A stretch of DNA of 64,000 nucleotides, from contig NZ_CP036276.1 in assembly GCF_007747995.1 (NCBI RefSeq), positions 7,120,001 to 7,184,000 of the forward strand, read 5' to 3'. The translations under genes were made by a program, and so were the position numbers. The DNA is from Symmachiella dynata. GTDB taxonomy: Bacteria > Planctomycetota > Planctomycetia > Planctomycetales > Planctomycetaceae. Shown in pieces: positions 1 through 9,091 of the stretch. Numbering within the stretch: position 1 is the first letter of the stretch; each line of letters begins with the position of its first letter. The notes under the pieces were generated by a model, which was not told where the DNA came from, did not search any database, and worked only from the letters and a program-made list of their open reading frames with translations.

Positions 1-822
1 ATTTTCATCGATCTCGCGTTGGCAGGTCACAGCCAGCGCGATGTACGCATCGAGATCGATTCCGAACTCGGCAGCCAGCAATTCCTGTGAAGCAGCGACG
101 TATTTGTTATCCGGCGTCCACAAGGCATGTGCCATCAAATCACCGGCGTGTACGGCAACGGTTAACAGTTCCGTCTCTTCCCCCTCGACGTGATGCAAGG
201 CGACCGCTTCGATCAATTCTTCGGGCAACTCCCAACGCTGCAACAGACGTGCGCCCAGTTCCGGATGCGCAAATCCAAACTCTTCGCGTTCGGCTTTGAG
301 TAGTTCAAGGCCGTGTGGGTGTTGGTCGACAATATTAAAAAATCGTTCCGGTTCCAGTTGTGCAAAAATCAATTCGCCCATGTCGGCCAGCAGCCCGGCG
401 GAATAGGCTTCGTCGGCGTTGAGTTCTTTTTTCAGTTTCGCCAATTCGGCCGCCACCGTCGCGATCGTGAGCGAGCGGCGCCAGAATTCTGAATATTGTT
501 TGCCCCGCGCGCCGCGGGTCATGCTCTCCACCAATCCAAAGGTTAAGGCAATCAATCGCAACGACCGCTGCCCGATGAAGGCCACTGCTTGACGCACGCT
601 GGTGACTTTGTGCCGTAAGCCGTACCGCGACGAATTGGCCACGCGAAGGATCTTCGCCGACAACGCCGGGTCGCTCTCGATGCACTGGGCGACGGTGCGG
701 ACGTCAAAGTCGGAGTCGCGGGTGAGTAGCAGGATCTTCTGCGCCACTTGCGGGGCGGAGTGCAACTGATCCATGCGGTCCAAAAAGCCATCGATGGCAC
801 GATTCGGGGTGGGGGCGATCAT
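1..822 (-). CDS. HDOD domain protein (3' end outside window)
   Basis: I translated this frame directly: it is open from an ATG at 820-822 to the window edge (274 codons, no stop), so the C-terminus is missing. Residues about 10-205 match the HDOD fold, a catalytically dead relative of the HD phosphohydrolase: an N-terminal helix bundle with SDPALSAKILRVANSS (about residues 50-65), then SAGLLADMGELIF (about 141-153), where a true HD enzyme would have the HD pair, and a VALHH segment near 207-211. HDOD proteins usually act as signalling adaptors in stress, motility or cyclic-di-GMP networks. The ribosome binding site is weak. A palindrome lies 35 bases upstream. Family call is firm; the specific role is unknown. 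Confidence 0.85.
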   Translation of the reverse strand, partial: MIAPTPNRAIDGFLDRMDQLHSAPQVAQKILLLTRDSDFDVRTVAQCIESDPALSAKILRVANSSRYGLRHKVTSVRQAVAFIGQRSLRLIALTFGLVESMTRGARGKQYSEFWRRSLTIATVAAELAKLKKELNADEAYSAGLLADMGELIFAQLEPERFFNIVDQHPHGLELLKAEREEFGFAHPELGARLLQRWELPEELIEAVALHHVEGEETELLTVAVHAGDLMAHALWTPDNKYVAASQELLAAEFGIDLDAYIALAVTCQREIDEN

Positions 823-856
823 CGCAAGACTCGTTTGCAGGCATATTTTTTGAAAA

Positions 857-873
857 TGACACGGAGTGTGTCA
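857..873. promoter_or_regulatory. Palindrome upstream of the HDOD gene, operator-like
   Basis: TGACAC and GTGTCA form perfect 6-base arms around a 5-base centre, 35 bases before the HDOD start codon, which is a usual place for an operator. A second hairpin follows at 882-905 (arms GCTTGCCC and GGGCAAGC). Regulatory use is inferred from position and symmetry only. Confidence 0.3.
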
Positions 874-1064
874 AAAACATAGCTTGCCCACCGACGGGGG
901 CAAGCCGCCACCCGTCGCTTTTCGGGTTGCCAACTCACCCATCAAATACCACCGCTATAACCCCCACCCAGAGTGTGACGCGTTCGACTTTCTCGCATTG
1001 TCTGAGCGGGCACATAATCGACACGACCGCTATCACTCTCCGGCCGGGCGTTCGGCACCAACGG

Positions 1065-1943
1065 TTAGCTGCGTTTGGTCCGTTTGCGTTTTTTGACCAG
1101 GCTTCTTAGCGTCGCAAGGTTGATCTCATCCAACGGGGTTCCGTCCTCGTCCCCTTTGGGGGTCTCCATGTACATCGGTACCTTGGCGAAACGACGGTCG
1201 TTGAGCAGATTGCGAAACGGTTCCAAGCCCAAAAAGCCTTCGCCGATTTTCTCGTGCCGGTCAACACGGCTGCCGAACTCTTTTTTGCTGTCGTTCAGAT
1301 GAAACGCTCGAATGCGGTCCGTGCCTATCAAGCGGTCAAATTCCTTCATCGTTTTTTTGTAGTCTTTCGGCTCGGTGATGGCATAGCCGGCGGCAAAGAT
1401 ATGGCAGGTATCGACGCACACTCCCAGTCGCTCACTTTGTTCGACATGGTCAAAAATATAGGCCAACTGCTCAAAGCGATGCCCCAGATTGGTCCCTTGC
1501 CCAGCGGTCGTTTCTAATAGGACTTGCGTCTGAAATCCCTCGGTTTGTCGGTGGGCTTCGTCGAGAGCCTGCACAATTTTTTCAAGCCCCTCCTCTTCGC
1601 TCGATTTCACAAAGCTCCCCGGGTGCATGACCACACCGATCAAACCCAACGCCTCGGCGCGTTGTAGTTCGATCACAAAGGCATCGAGTGACTTCTTCCA
1701 CAGCGCGTCGTCGGGACTGGCCAGATTGATCAGATAACTGTCATGCGCGACCGGGTGGGTGACGCCGGTCTCTTCGAGGGCTTCGCGAAACAGCCGGATA
1801 TCCTCTTCGGTGAGCGGCTTGGCGCGCCACTGATTATTGTTCTTCGTAAAGATTTGCACACAGTCCATGTCGAATTGGGCCGCGGCACGAACCGCTTTGT
1901 AATAACCGCCGGCAATGGACATATGAGCGCCGAGAAGGGGCAT
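1065..1943 (-). CDS. nfo: Deoxyribonuclease IV (AP endonuclease)
   Basis: 292 residues, a full-length member of the EndoIV/Nfo family (AP endonuclease 2), which cuts DNA 5' to abasic sites in base excision repair using three zinc ions in a TIM barrel. All nine expected metal ligands are visible in order: His in HDSYLINLASP, His in VVMHPGSF, Glu in LLETTAGQG, Asp and His in GVCVDTCHIFAAGY, His, Asp and His in the stretch AFHLNDSK to RVDRHEKIGEG, and Glu in MYMETPKG. The start at MPLLGAHMS is chosen because the family begins there (G-A-H-x-S); the frame stays open 25 codons further upstream with no family similarity. The basic tail (KKRKRTKRS) is typical. Probably monocistronic. Confidence 0.95.
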   Translation of the reverse strand: MPLLGAHMSIAGGYYKAVRAAAQFDMDCVQIFTKNNNQWRAKPLTEEDIRLFREALEETGVTHPVAHDSYLINLASPDDALWKKSLDAFVIELQRAEALGLIGVVMHPGSFVKSSEEEGLEKIVQALDEAHRQTEGFQTQVLLETTAGQGTNLGHRFEQLAYIFDHVEQSERLGVCVDTCHIFAAGYAITEPKDYKKTMKEFDRLIGTDRIRAFHLNDSKKEFGSRVDRHEKIGEGFLGLEPFRNLLNDRRFAKVPMYMETPKGDEDGTPLDEINLATLRSLVKKRKRTKRS

Positions 1944-2210
1944 AGTCGAACTCAATCTTGAAAAAATGGTGAAACTTTCCAGCAATTCACGTTCAATAAC
2001 CATAGACATATCAGACACTTACGGTCAACCGCCTCCGTCGAAATTGTCCACCGCGCTTGCTGGAAAACGCAATTCTGCTGCCATTGCCTAACCCCTTCGC
2101 CCAGCATTGGTTCGGAAAACTAACTGCCGAATTTGCAAGATGTTCTTGCCAGAAGGCAGTCGTCGCGTCTAAGATTTCGTCATGGCTCCGAATATCTAGG
2201 GGAATTCGCC

Positions 2211-2699
2211 ATGGAATGGAATGCTTTAACCATCGTTGCTTCTCTTGTGGGGGGCGTATTGATTGTTGCGGGAATGTTGGGAGCGGTCGTGCCACTGCGC
2301 CGGCGGTTAAAATCCAATGAAGGCCGCCGCGCCTGTCAGGCGTTTCGTTTTCAGCGGGAAATGCTCGAAGCGAAGTTCTTCGACATTGCCGTAACCTTGG
2401 GAAAACCCCGTGGGTTGCGCTGGATCGATTGCCGTTGGGAGGACAATGTCACATTTGCCCGGGATAAGCAAACGGGGCTCCTCACTGCATTTGTAGCAGT
2501 CAATATCCGCTTTGAAGCGATCGAAGGGGGCGATATGGAGGACGTCGCAGCTGTCGACACGATTCGCGATGCAGCGGCCCTATTCCACTACCAAAACGGA
2601 CGCTGGGGAACCGGCGGGCGGGCCCTGTTTAACCTCAATCCCGACGAAGCGCTGATTCGGCTAGAAAATCAGTTCGAGCCGTTGGCGCCAATGACGTAA
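2211..2699 (+). CDS. Hypothetical protein with N-terminal membrane anchor
   Basis: 162 residues. An N-terminal hydrophobic helix (about residues 6-28) is followed by a charged RRRLK stop-transfer and a soluble domain of about 125 residues that I do not recognise; it contains the string GLRWIDCRWEDNV. The start at MEWNALT is preferred because AGGGGAATT lies just upstream and the membrane helix begins there; the frame is open 26 codons further upstream. The likely topology is a single anchor with a cytoplasmic domain. It is divergent from nfo. No function is proposed. Confidence 0.7.
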   Translation: MEWNALTIVASLVGGVLIVAGMLGAVVPLRRRLKSNEGRRACQAFRFQREMLEAKFFDIAVTLGKPRGLRWIDCRWEDNVTFARDKQTGLLTAFVAVNIRFEAIEGGDMEDVAAVDTIRDAAALFHYQNGRWGTGGRALFNLNPDEALIRLENQFEPLAPMT

Positions 2700-3094
2700 G
2701 ATTTTAGGCCGGTCGATCTGCACAGCTGTGCGGGTTAGTGATTGTCGGTCGGGCTTTCGGCATCGTCGGACGTCACCGCAAAGCGGGGTTGGCGGATCGA
2801 TGCACGTCATTCCGACTTTAGCAGAACTGACCTCGCTGAAAATGTCATCAAAGAACAATTGTCTCAACGTTCGATGTTGGAGAGGGATCGCGGCATCTCA
2901 GAACCGGGCGGATCGCGGATTTTATGGCTGCTGCCCCAGTCGCCACTGCGAAAAACTGGCTGACCGAGACCAGTGACATACTTGAGATGCCTCGGTTCGA
3001 CCGTTACGATAGGGGTGTATTTTCAATGGGAATACACGCCAGCGGTGGTCGGTAAGTACAATCATGTCCCCCGTAACAAGGCGGAACTTTACGA
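2700..3094. other. Intergenic stretch, no gene recognised
   Basis: About 395 bases without a convincing reading frame. Short frames on both strands lack ribosome binding sites and composition typical of the neighbours. A small GCACAGCTGTGC palindrome lies soon after the upstream stop codon but has no T-tract. Nothing else is seen. Confidence 0.5.
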
Positions 3095-3298
3095 ATGAGT
3101 GAATATTTGAATTTAGAACTGACAAAAGAACAGCGTGAGCTGTTACTCGACGGGCTGAGATTTGTCCGCAGCGCGCGGGCCTTAGACGTCCGTGATCCTC
3201 AACCGGGGGATGATCCGACGCGCAAAGCGGAATTGTCCGAAGTCGACGAATTGGTAGGCTTGCTCGAAAAAGGGCCGACCTCGACCGTCAATGCATGA
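3095..3298 (+). CDS. Small acidic hypothetical protein
   Basis: 67 residues with an AAGGCGG ribosome binding site about 10 bases before the ATG. It is predicted mostly helical (LTKEQRELLLDGLRFVRSA), acidic and soluble, without a signal or membrane segment. The stop lies shortly before the thiolase-like gene on the same strand, so co-transcription is possible. I do not recognise a family and propose no role. Good ribosome binding site and codon use favour a real gene. Confidence 0.6.
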   Translation: MSEYLNLELTKEQRELLLDGLRFVRSARALDVRDPQPGDDPTRKAELSEVDELVGLLEKGPTSTVNA

Positions 3299-3420
3299 AC
3301 GCGTTTTCTCATAACCGGCGACGCCGGCGTTGACTGCTCCACCCGGGAACAGTCGGACAGCCGAGTTTGTCGGATGAGAAAACCCTCGAAACGAAGGCCG
3401 CTTGCTGCGGATGTCCCGGA

Positions 3421-4479
3421 ATGCGTTATCAGAACGTGTGCGTTGAGGCACTGACTTACACACTGCCTCCGCATGTCGTGACTTCCGTGGATATCGAGGA
3501 ACAACTCGCCCCAGTCTATGACGGGCTGGGGATGTCGGTCGGCCGCTTGGAACTGATGACCGGAATCCGCGAGCGGCGATTTTTTCCGCCAGGAACCTCG
3601 CCCGGTCACGTCAGCGCCACAACCGCCAACGACGCCATTGAAGCGTCGAAGATCGACCGCCGCCATTTTGGTTGTTTGATTCATGGTTCCGTTTGCCGCG
3701 ACCAAATGGAACCGGCGACCGCTTGCGGCGTACATTACGAAGCCGGCATGCCGGGCGATGCGTTGGTGCTGGACGTCAGCAACGCCTGTCTGGGCATACT
3801 GAATGGCGTGATGATTCTAGCCAACATGATCGAACTGGGGCAGATCCGTGCCGGGGTCGTGGTGGGGACCGAAACCGGTCGCGATTTGGTCGAAGGCACC
3901 ATCGACTCCCTACTCCGCAATCCAGACGTGACCCGCAAGGACGTCAAACTGGCATTCGCGTCGTTGACGATCGGATCGGGATCGGCGGCCATCGTGTTGT
4001 GTGATCGCAAGTTGAGCAAGACAGGAAACCGTCTGCTGGGAGGCGATTTCCGCGCTGATTCCGAAAGCCATCACCTGTGCATGGGGGACAGCGAAATCGA
4101 AACCCACGGCGACGGTCGCCCCCGCATGCTGACCGATGCCGAAGCCCTGCTGCACGCCGGCATCGATCTGGCTGCCGTGACGTGGGAGCGGACCAAACAG
4201 GCCCTGAATTGGACCAATGATTCGGTCGATAAAGCATTCACACACCAAGTTGGCAAAGCCCATAAAAAGCTGCTCTACGAACGTCTGGAGCTAAGCCCCC
4301 AGATTGATTTTTCGACTCTGGAATTCTTGGGAAACACCGGAGCCGCCGCCCTGCCGACCGCCACCGCTGTCGGTATTGAACGGAAACATGTTCAAGCAGG
4401 GGATCATGTCGCTCTGCTGGGTATCGGCAGCGGACTGAACGCCATCATGCTCGGCATGCAATGGTTGGGCCACCCGTAG
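3421..4479 (+). CDS. OleA-like 3-oxoacyl-ACP synthase III (thiolase fold)
   Basis: 352 residues, a KAS III-type condensing enzyme. The catalytic triad is visible: Cys123 in DVSNACLGILNG, His275 in AFTHQVGKAH and Asn305 in EFLGNTGAAALP. A Glu in the QMEPATA stretch (about residue 97) sits where OleA enzymes carry their second catalytic acid, and the start MRYQNV, the string LAPVYDGLGM and the C-terminal GDHVALLGIGSGLN resemble OleA of the long-chain olefin pathway more than FabH. OleA joins two fatty-acyl thioesters head to head. No oleB, oleC or oleD lies in the window, so the pathway is uncertain; FabH-like initiation is the alternative. An upstream ATG at 3367 would add 18 residues with no family match. 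Confidence 0.85.
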   Translation: MRYQNVCVEALTYTLPPHVVTSVDIEEQLAPVYDGLGMSVGRLELMTGIRERRFFPPGTSPGHVSATTANDAIEASKIDRRHFGCLIHGSVCRDQMEPATACGVHYEAGMPGDALVLDVSNACLGILNGVMILANMIELGQIRAGVVVGTETGRDLVEGTIDSLLRNPDVTRKDVKLAFASLTIGSGSAAIVLCDRKLSKTGNRLLGGDFRADSESHHLCMGDSEIETHGDGRPRMLTDAEALLHAGIDLAAVTWERTKQALNWTNDSVDKAFTHQVGKAHKKLLYERLELSPQIDFSTLEFLGNTGAAALPTATAVGIERKHVQAGDHVALLGIGSGLNAIMLGMQWLGHP

Positions 4480-4562
4480 CTTGCTGCCGGCGATCCAGAA
4501 GAGTCGTGCAAGAGTCACTTCGTTCACCCCACATCTTGACGTCTGTTGGTATTGGGTGAGGC

Positions 4563-5099
4563 ATGAACGTCATTCTGCAAACCCCGCGGCTCTCTCTGCG
4601 GGAAATGTCGTTGGACGATCTAGATTTCGTCGCAAGCATGTTGTCCAACCCGGAGGTGATGCGGTATTACCCGAAATGCTATACGCGCAGCGAAGCTCAA
4701 GCGTGGATCGAACGGCAACTCATGCGGTACGAACAGCATGGGCACGGTCTGTGGCTCGTGACCGAAAACACAACCGGCGAACCGGTCGGACAAGTCGGCT
4801 TGGTTCAACAGCAGATTGAGGCGACCGCTGAAACCGAAGTGGGTTACCTCATACACCGTCCGTTTTGGAGGCGGGGACTGGGAACGGAAGCAGCGCGGGG
4901 TTGTCGAGATTTTGCGTTTCAGGAATTGGGCAAGAAGGAACTGATCGCACTAATCCGCCCGGTCAACATCCCCTCACAAGGGGTGGCAACGAACATTGGC
5001 ATGTCCTGGAAACGCCGTCGCGTGCAACACGCCAATTTGGAACATTGCGTATTCACGATCACTCGTAGTGAATGGCAAGCAGAGCTACTGATTTCATAA
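4563..5099 (+). CDS. GNAT acetyltransferase, RimJ/RimL-like
   Basis: 178 residues, a single GNAT domain of the RimJ/RimL type: an N-terminal LQTPRLSLREMSLDDLDFV strand-turn, a central EVGYLIHRPFWRRGLGTEA segment carrying the acetyl-CoA pyrophosphate-binding R/Q-x-x-G-x-G/A turn (RRGLGTEA), and the usual C-terminal N-x-x-S-x-x-V-A-x-x-x-G-M motif (NIPSQGVATNIGM). Members acetylate N-terminal amines of ribosomal proteins or small amines; the substrate here cannot be told. It follows the OleA-like gene by 80 bases on the same strand and converges on the exbD genes. Confidence 0.88.
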   Translation: MNVILQTPRLSLREMSLDDLDFVASMLSNPEVMRYYPKCYTRSEAQAWIERQLMRYEQHGHGLWLVTENTTGEPVGQVGLVQQQIEATAETEVGYLIHRPFWRRGLGTEAARGCRDFAFQELGKKELIALIRPVNIPSQGVATNIGMSWKRRRVQHANLEHCVFTITRSEWQAELLIS

Positions 5100-5150
5100 T
5101 CCGCTGGACGCGGTTGAGTGGCTCGCGCACATTGCCATGCGCAGAAATAA

Positions 5151-5178
5151 GCCTACTGCCTACTGCCTACCGCCTACT
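5151..5178. repeat. Four tandem 7-base repeats at a gene end
   Basis: GCCTACT, GCCTACT, GCCTACC and GCCTACT run head to tail and overlap the stop codon of the exbD-like gene on the minus strand. Only four copies; likely a slippage product. Confidence 0.6.
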
Positions 5179-5632
5179 TCGGCCGTGGCGCCTCGGCGGC
5201 GAAGCTGATGGATTGATAACCGGCGGCGCGGCAGAGGTCGTAGACGTGGATCATGTCGCCCACAGGGACGTCCTTATCAATGTCCAGGATCACCGGGCTT
5301 TCGGCATCGAGTTTGGCGACTCCTTTGAGAACGGGCGCTAACTGATCGAAGCTGTCGTATTCACGATCATTCAACTCGATCACGGTCTGCTGTTCAGCGT
5401 TGCGACTGAGATAGATCCACAGTTTGACCTTGGGGATCACCTCTTCAGGCGGGACAACCGGCGCCTCGATGCTGCCGGAGGGGGGCATATCGGTGGGCAA
5501 TAGATCCTCGATGGTTTGCCCGCTAGCGGCACAGACAAAGAATATCAGCAATAGAAACACGACGTCGATCATCGGCGTCATCGCACCGGTCGCCGAGAGT
5601 TCATCGATGGGTGGATAAGGGGGGCGTTTCAT
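5174..5632 (-). CDS. Biopolymer transporter ExbD/TolR family (second copy)
   Basis: 152 residues. A short cytoplasmic N-terminus leads into one membrane helix (MTPMIDVVFLLLIFFVCAAS, about residues 18-37) with the channel aspartate in the PMIDVVFLLL motif, then a periplasmic domain ending in DKDVPVGDMIHVYDLCRAAG, the usual ExbD/TolR dimer domain. Together with a TolQ/ExbB channel it would use the proton gradient to energise outer-membrane work. It is the last gene of the minus-strand exbB-exbD-exbD block, but a 219-base repeat-rich spacer separates it from the first exbD, so it may have its own promoter. No TonB or TolA homologue is in the window. Confidence 0.92.
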   Translation of the reverse strand: MKRPPYPPIDELSATGAMTPMIDVVFLLLIFFVCAASGQTIEDLLPTDMPPSGSIEAPVVPPEEVIPKVKLWIYLSRNAEQQTVIELNDREYDSFDQLAPVLKGVAKLDAESPVILDIDKDVPVGDMIHVYDLCRAAGYQSISFAAEAPRPK

Positions 5633-5666
5633 GGGATTTGCTGTGCAAATCAGTGGCGAGTGGTCA

Positions 5667-5851
5667 GTGGCCGGTGGCCAGAAATAAGTGGTTCGTCACG
5701 ACTGAATATTTCGATGGGGTGCCACTGGCTTTGCCAGTGCCAATGCAAATGTGTGTGCTACTTACAAAACACTGGCAGAGCCAGTTGCACCCGCCGAGTG
5801 CTTAGAAAAGTTGGTGTTGTTTAAATCTCTCTGTCTCTGGCCACCGGCCAC
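5667..5851. repeat. Nested inverted repeats between the exbD genes (REP-like family 1)
   Basis: Outer arms GTGGCCGGTGGCCAGA (5667-5682) and TCTGGCCACCGGCCAC (5836-5851) are exact complements. Inside them an inner pair (about 5716-5737 and 5770-5791) of 22 bases, each itself a palindrome around CACTGGC...GCCAGTG, is inverted with about two mismatches. The inner unit recurs at about 14974, 34839, 35391 and 45070. Looks like a paired REP (BIME-like) element. Confidence 0.7.
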
Positions 5852-6271
5852 TCACCGCGTCGGCAAGACAGCCCAGTTAAGTTTTGTAATGCCGACTTTA
5901 ACGCAGGAGAGCATGAGTGGTTCGACAGTGCCGTAAGGGACGGTGCGGTCGGCGCGGATTTGGACCTCCAGCGGTTCTTCGCCGGCATCGACCTTGGCTT
6001 GTTGAATCATAAATTCGAGTTGCGGCAACAACATTTCGTTACCACCGACAAAAAATCGCTGCTCAGCCGTGATGGTGACTACCACCCGCTGTGCCAGTTC
6101 AGCTTCGTCGGTTTGTCGCGTCGCTTCGGGGAGTTCGACCGCCTGGGCGGTTTCGGAGCGAGCGAGGTGACTGGCGGCCAGGAAGAAAATGATCAACAGA
6201 AACACGATGTCGATCAACGGCGTGATATTGAAATGCAGCCCGCGTTCGCGGCGGCGCAAGGGGACTTTCAT
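5852..6271 (-). CDS. Biopolymer transporter ExbD/TolR family (first copy)
   Basis: 139 residues. Basic N-terminus ([11 protein letters not shown]), then a membrane helix with the proton-conducting Asp in [17 protein letters not shown] (about residues 14-30), then a periplasmic domain ending [20 protein letters not shown]. Its ATG overlaps the stop codon of the exbB-like gene by four bases (ATGA), a sign of translational coupling and stoichiometric assembly. With the ExbB and second ExbD it should form a proton-driven motor in the inner membrane. The ExbD call is firm; which outer-membrane process it powers is not visible here. Confidence 0.93.
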   Translation of the reverse strand: MKVPLRRRERGLHFNITPLIDIVFLLIIFFLAASHLARSETAQAVELPEATRQTDEAELAQRVVVTITAEQRFFVGGNEMLLPQLEFMIQQAKVDAGEEPLEVQIRADRTVPYGTVEPLMLSCVKVGITKLNWAVLPTR

Positions 6272-7143
6272 GACGAGGTCGGCTCCTCGCTACTACCGGT
6301 CGTTGGCGGCGACGGCGTGGGGGCTTTGGTCGATTGTTGTGTCACAGCAGGTTGCGAAGTGGCGGTTTGTGAGGCGGGTTCGACAGCCTTCTTTTTTTGC
6401 TGGCGGCGCTGCGCGACGGTGCGTTTGTATTTCGTAAAGACATGCTCGGCCATCAGTGTTGATTCAGCGACCAGTTCGTCAACACGGTTACGGAAAATTG
6501 CGAAGGCTGCCAGCGCCGGGACGGCGACACTTAGTCCCAGCAGTGTGGTCACGAGCGCGCGGTAAATTCCGGGAGCCAATTCCGAGACCTGGGGATTGGC
6601 TTTGGCTTCGAATTCCATAAAGGCCAAGATCATGCCCCAGACCGTGCCGAGCAGTCCCAGCATAGGGGCGAGGTTGCCGATGACGGACAGGTATTCGATT
6701 TTGCGAAACAGCCGCGCGGCTTGTTCCATGCTGGCATCCTCGACCGCTTTTTCGACGGCGGAGTAACCCATTTCGACCTCTGCCAAACCGGCGGAGATCA
6801 CGTAGCCCAAAAAGCTGGGCTGCAGTTTGCATTGCTGTTCGGCTTGGGCGTATTGTTGCAGGCCGACAAGGCGATGGGCTTCTTCGGCCAGTCCGTGTGG
6901 CATCAACGTGGCATGGCGGATGGAGATCAGGTGTTCAAAGATCAGCGCGATCATCGCGACGCTGAGCGCGAGGATGATGTAACCGACGTACCCACCGGCC
7001 TGGATCATTTCTTTAATGTCCAGCTTTGTCGCCTCGGGTTGATCCTGAGCAAATGTCGGAGCTTGCGCAAAACCGGCCTGAGCCATCACCAGCCAGAGAC
7101 AGCCGCCGAGCAAGACGATTATCACGAGTCGTCGCGTATGCAT
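6268..7143 (-). CDS. MotA/TolQ/ExbB proton channel protein
   Basis: 291 residues. An N-terminal signal-like segment ([20 protein letters not shown], cleaved near AQAGFAQA), then three membrane helices typical of TolQ/ExbB: near 50-70 ([17 protein letters not shown]), near 150 ([20 protein letters not shown]) and near 195 ([20 protein letters not shown]). [13 protein letters not shown] is the family hallmark. The tail is rich in Lys, Thr and Pro. The start at MHTRR is chosen because GGAAG lies about 8 bases upstream; the frame is open for 11 further codons. First gene of the exbB-exbD-exbD operon, overlapping exbD by four bases. The N-terminal signal plus extension is common in planctomycete members. 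Confidence 0.92.
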   Translation of the reverse strand: MHTRRLVIIVLLGGCLWLVMAQAGFAQAPTFAQDQPEATKLDIKEMIQAGGYVGYIILALSVAMIALIFEHLISIRHATLMPHGLAEEAHRLVGLQQYAQAEQQCKLQPSFLGYVISAGLAEVEMGYSAVEKAVEDASMEQAARLFRKIEYLSVIGNLAPMLGLLGTVWGMILAFMEFEAKANPQVSELAPGIYRALVTTLLGLSVAVPALAAFAIFRNRVDELVAESTLMAEHVFTKYKRTVAQRRQQKKKAVEPASQTATSQPAVTQQSTKAPTPSPPTTGSSEEPTSS

Positions 7144-7528
7144 CCGCACACTTCCTTTGTCCATGGAAGAGGTCACGCCGTCGATTGGCCCGAAAGAAAC
7201 CGCGTATTTTAGGGAATATGTCGCGCCGTATTACTGCGCGGGGGAGAAAAATGAAAGTGCAATTTGCGGCGGGGGGCTGGTGGGGCTGTCTTAAAACGGT
7301 TTGCAAAGGCTGCGGCGGGGGTTTTGAGATAGCGGCGGTTGCATTGTTCTGCGTTTAGGTTCTGATTCTCTTGCGGTTAGCTGATCGACCCTTTTGTGTG
7401 GGATGGTCAAACTTGGCTTGGCCCTCACCCCCGGCCCCTCTCCCAGGGGGAGAGGGGAGAATGGGTGGGTTTTTGCAGAGTAGCTTGCGCCGCAGCGGAG
7501 ATGGCTGGTTTTTTCCGGTGCGCGGTGA
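7144..7528. other. Intergenic stretch with a CCCTCACC palindrome
   Basis: About 385 bases between two minus-strand genes. The only structure is a GC-rich palindrome at 7422-7460 (CCCTCACCCCCGGCCC, then CTCTCCCAGGGGGAGAGG) that recurs at 22003-22036. The promoter of the exbB operon should lie near 7150-7250, but I see no convincing consensus. Confidence 0.5.
7422..7460. repeat. CCCTCACC...GAGAGGGG palindromic repeat, copy 1
   Basis: GCCCCTCTCCC is mirrored by GGGAGAGGGG to form a strong hairpin. The same sequence with small changes recurs at 22003-22036. Sequences of this kind occur between genes in many bacterial phyla. Confidence 0.65.
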
Positions 7529-9091
7529 TCAGATTTCGCGGGACATGCCGTCTTCTTTGTAGACCACGGTGTACAAATCGCGGCGGCGGTCGTTCCAGTT
7601 TTGGACGGTGCCTGATTCGCGGTGGCGGCGTAATTGTTCCAAATCGAGGTCGTGAATAATGACGGTTTCGACGTTGGGGTTACATTCCGCGGCGACGGCG
7701 TCGCGGGCGAACTCGATATCAGCCGGCGTATAAATGCCCGACTGTGCGTAATGGATGTCGGCGTTTTCGACGGAGGGGAGATTGCCCGTACAACCGGCGA
7801 TCGCTACGTAGATGTGGTTTTCCACACACCGGGCCAGTGCGCAGTGTCGAATTCGCAAATAGCCGTGCCGCGAGTCGGTGTTGAATGGGACGAACACCAT
7901 CCGTGCCCCTTTGGCGGTGGCGATACGAGTCAACTCGGGGAATTCGATGTCGTAACAGACTTGAATCGCGATGCGGCCGCAATCGGTGTCGAAGACTTCG
8001 ACCTTGTCGCCGGGACTGACGCCCCACCATTTCCGTTCGCTGGGGGTGATGTGAATCTTGTACTGCTTGCCGATCGAGCCGTCGCGGCGAAAGAGATACG
8101 AGATGTTGTACAGCGTGTCGTCTTCGACGACGAAATGCGATCCGCCGATCACATTCACGTTGTATTTGACCGCCATTTCGGTGAACAGCTCGAGGTATTG
8201 CGGCGTGAATTCCGAAAGTTGCCGCGCCGCCAATCCGGGGCGTTGCGGTTTGACGCAGGAAAGCAATTGCGTCGTAAATAGCTCGGGAAAGAGTACGAAG
8301 TCAGAGCGGTAGTCAGAGGCGGTGTCGAGAAAGAACTCGACTTGTTGCGCGAATGCCTCGAAGTTATCGATTTTGCGCATCTGGTACTGCACAGCGCAAA
8401 TCCGCACCGGTTCGGTGGGATGGTTATATCGCCGCTTGGGCGCCGGACGGTAGTCCAGATTCCGCCATTCCAGAAACGTCGCATAGCCACGGGATTCGGT
8501 GTCAGAGGGGAAATAGTCGGCGATCAATCCCTGGACGGTAAATCCGTTGGCGAGCTGCGCTGTGAGCACAGAATCGTGCAGCGATTTGTCGGCGACGGCG
8601 TCGATGTATTCGCGAGCGGTCATTTCATCAGCATGTTCCCCGTAGCCGGGAATGCGGCCGGCGATGACAATCCGTTCGAGATTGCGTTCACGGCAGATTT
8701 CTTTGCGGGCGTCGTAGAGTCGCCGCGAGAGTTTCATGCCGCGGTACTCGGGATCGACCATGATCTCGATGCCGTAGAGCGTGTCGCCACGAGGATTGTG
8801 GTTGCGGATGAAGCCATTGTCCGCAACGGCCTGCCAGTTGTGCCATTCCATGGCCGGGTCGTATTCGAGGATCAAACAACTCGCGGAGGCGGCCACTTTT
8901 CCATCGCATTCGACACAGAATTGCCCTTCGGGAAAAAGCTGCAGTTGGCTTTCAATCTGTTCGCGGCCCCACGGTTTCATGCCGGGAAAACACTGCAGTT
9001 GCATGTCGACGAGAGCATCAAAATCGTCGATCGTCATATTGCGAATTTGGAGATTCCATTCGTATTCTGTCAGATTGATTTCGTCCGTCAT
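7529..9091 (-). CDS. GNAT acetyltransferase fused to carbon-nitrogen hydrolase
   Basis: 520 residues in two domains. Residues about 12-215 are a GNAT fold ([20 protein letters not shown] near 106-125 is the acetyl-CoA motif). Residues about 225-520 are a nitrilase-superfamily amidase with the full triad: Glu270 in FVLFPELF, Lys345 in [10 protein letters not shown] and Cys379 in [11 protein letters not shown]. The same fusion is widespread in bacteria, and its substrate is not established from sequence. The pairing suggests acylation and deacylation or amide cleavage of one amine metabolite. Start at MTDEINL is the first in-frame ATG with a sensible distance to the GNAT domain. Single gene; the neighbouring genes do not suggest a pathway. 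Confidence 0.93.
   Translation of the reverse strand: MTDEINLTEYEWNLQIRNMTIDDFDALVDMQLQCFPGMKPWGREQIESQLQLFPEGQFCVECDGKVAASASCLILEYDPAMEWHNWQAVADNGFIRNHNPRGDTLYGIEIMVDPEYRGMKLSRRLYDARKEICRERNLERIVIAGRIPGYGEHADEMTAREYIDAVADKSLHDSVLTAQLANGFTVQGLIADYFPSDTESRGYATFLEWRNLDYRPAPKRRYNHPTEPVRICAVQYQMRKIDNFEAFAQQVEFFLDTASDYRSDFVLFPELFTTQLLSCVKPQRPGLAARQLSEFTPQYLELFTEMAVKYNVNVIGGSHFVVEDDTLYNISYLFRRDGSIGKQYKIHITPSERKWWGVSPGDKVEVFDTDCGRIAIQVCYDIEFPELTRIATAKGARMVFVPFNTDSRHGYLRIRHCALARCVENHIYVAIAGCTGNLPSVENADIHYAQSGIYTPADIEFARDAVAAECNPNVETVIIHDLDLEQLRRHRESGTVQNWNDRRRDLYTVVYKEDGMSREI

Noticed and set aside
2742-2963. Small protein gene in the gap 2700-3094
   Set aside because: No ribosome binding site, competing frames of similar length overlap it, and the residue mix is not protein-like.
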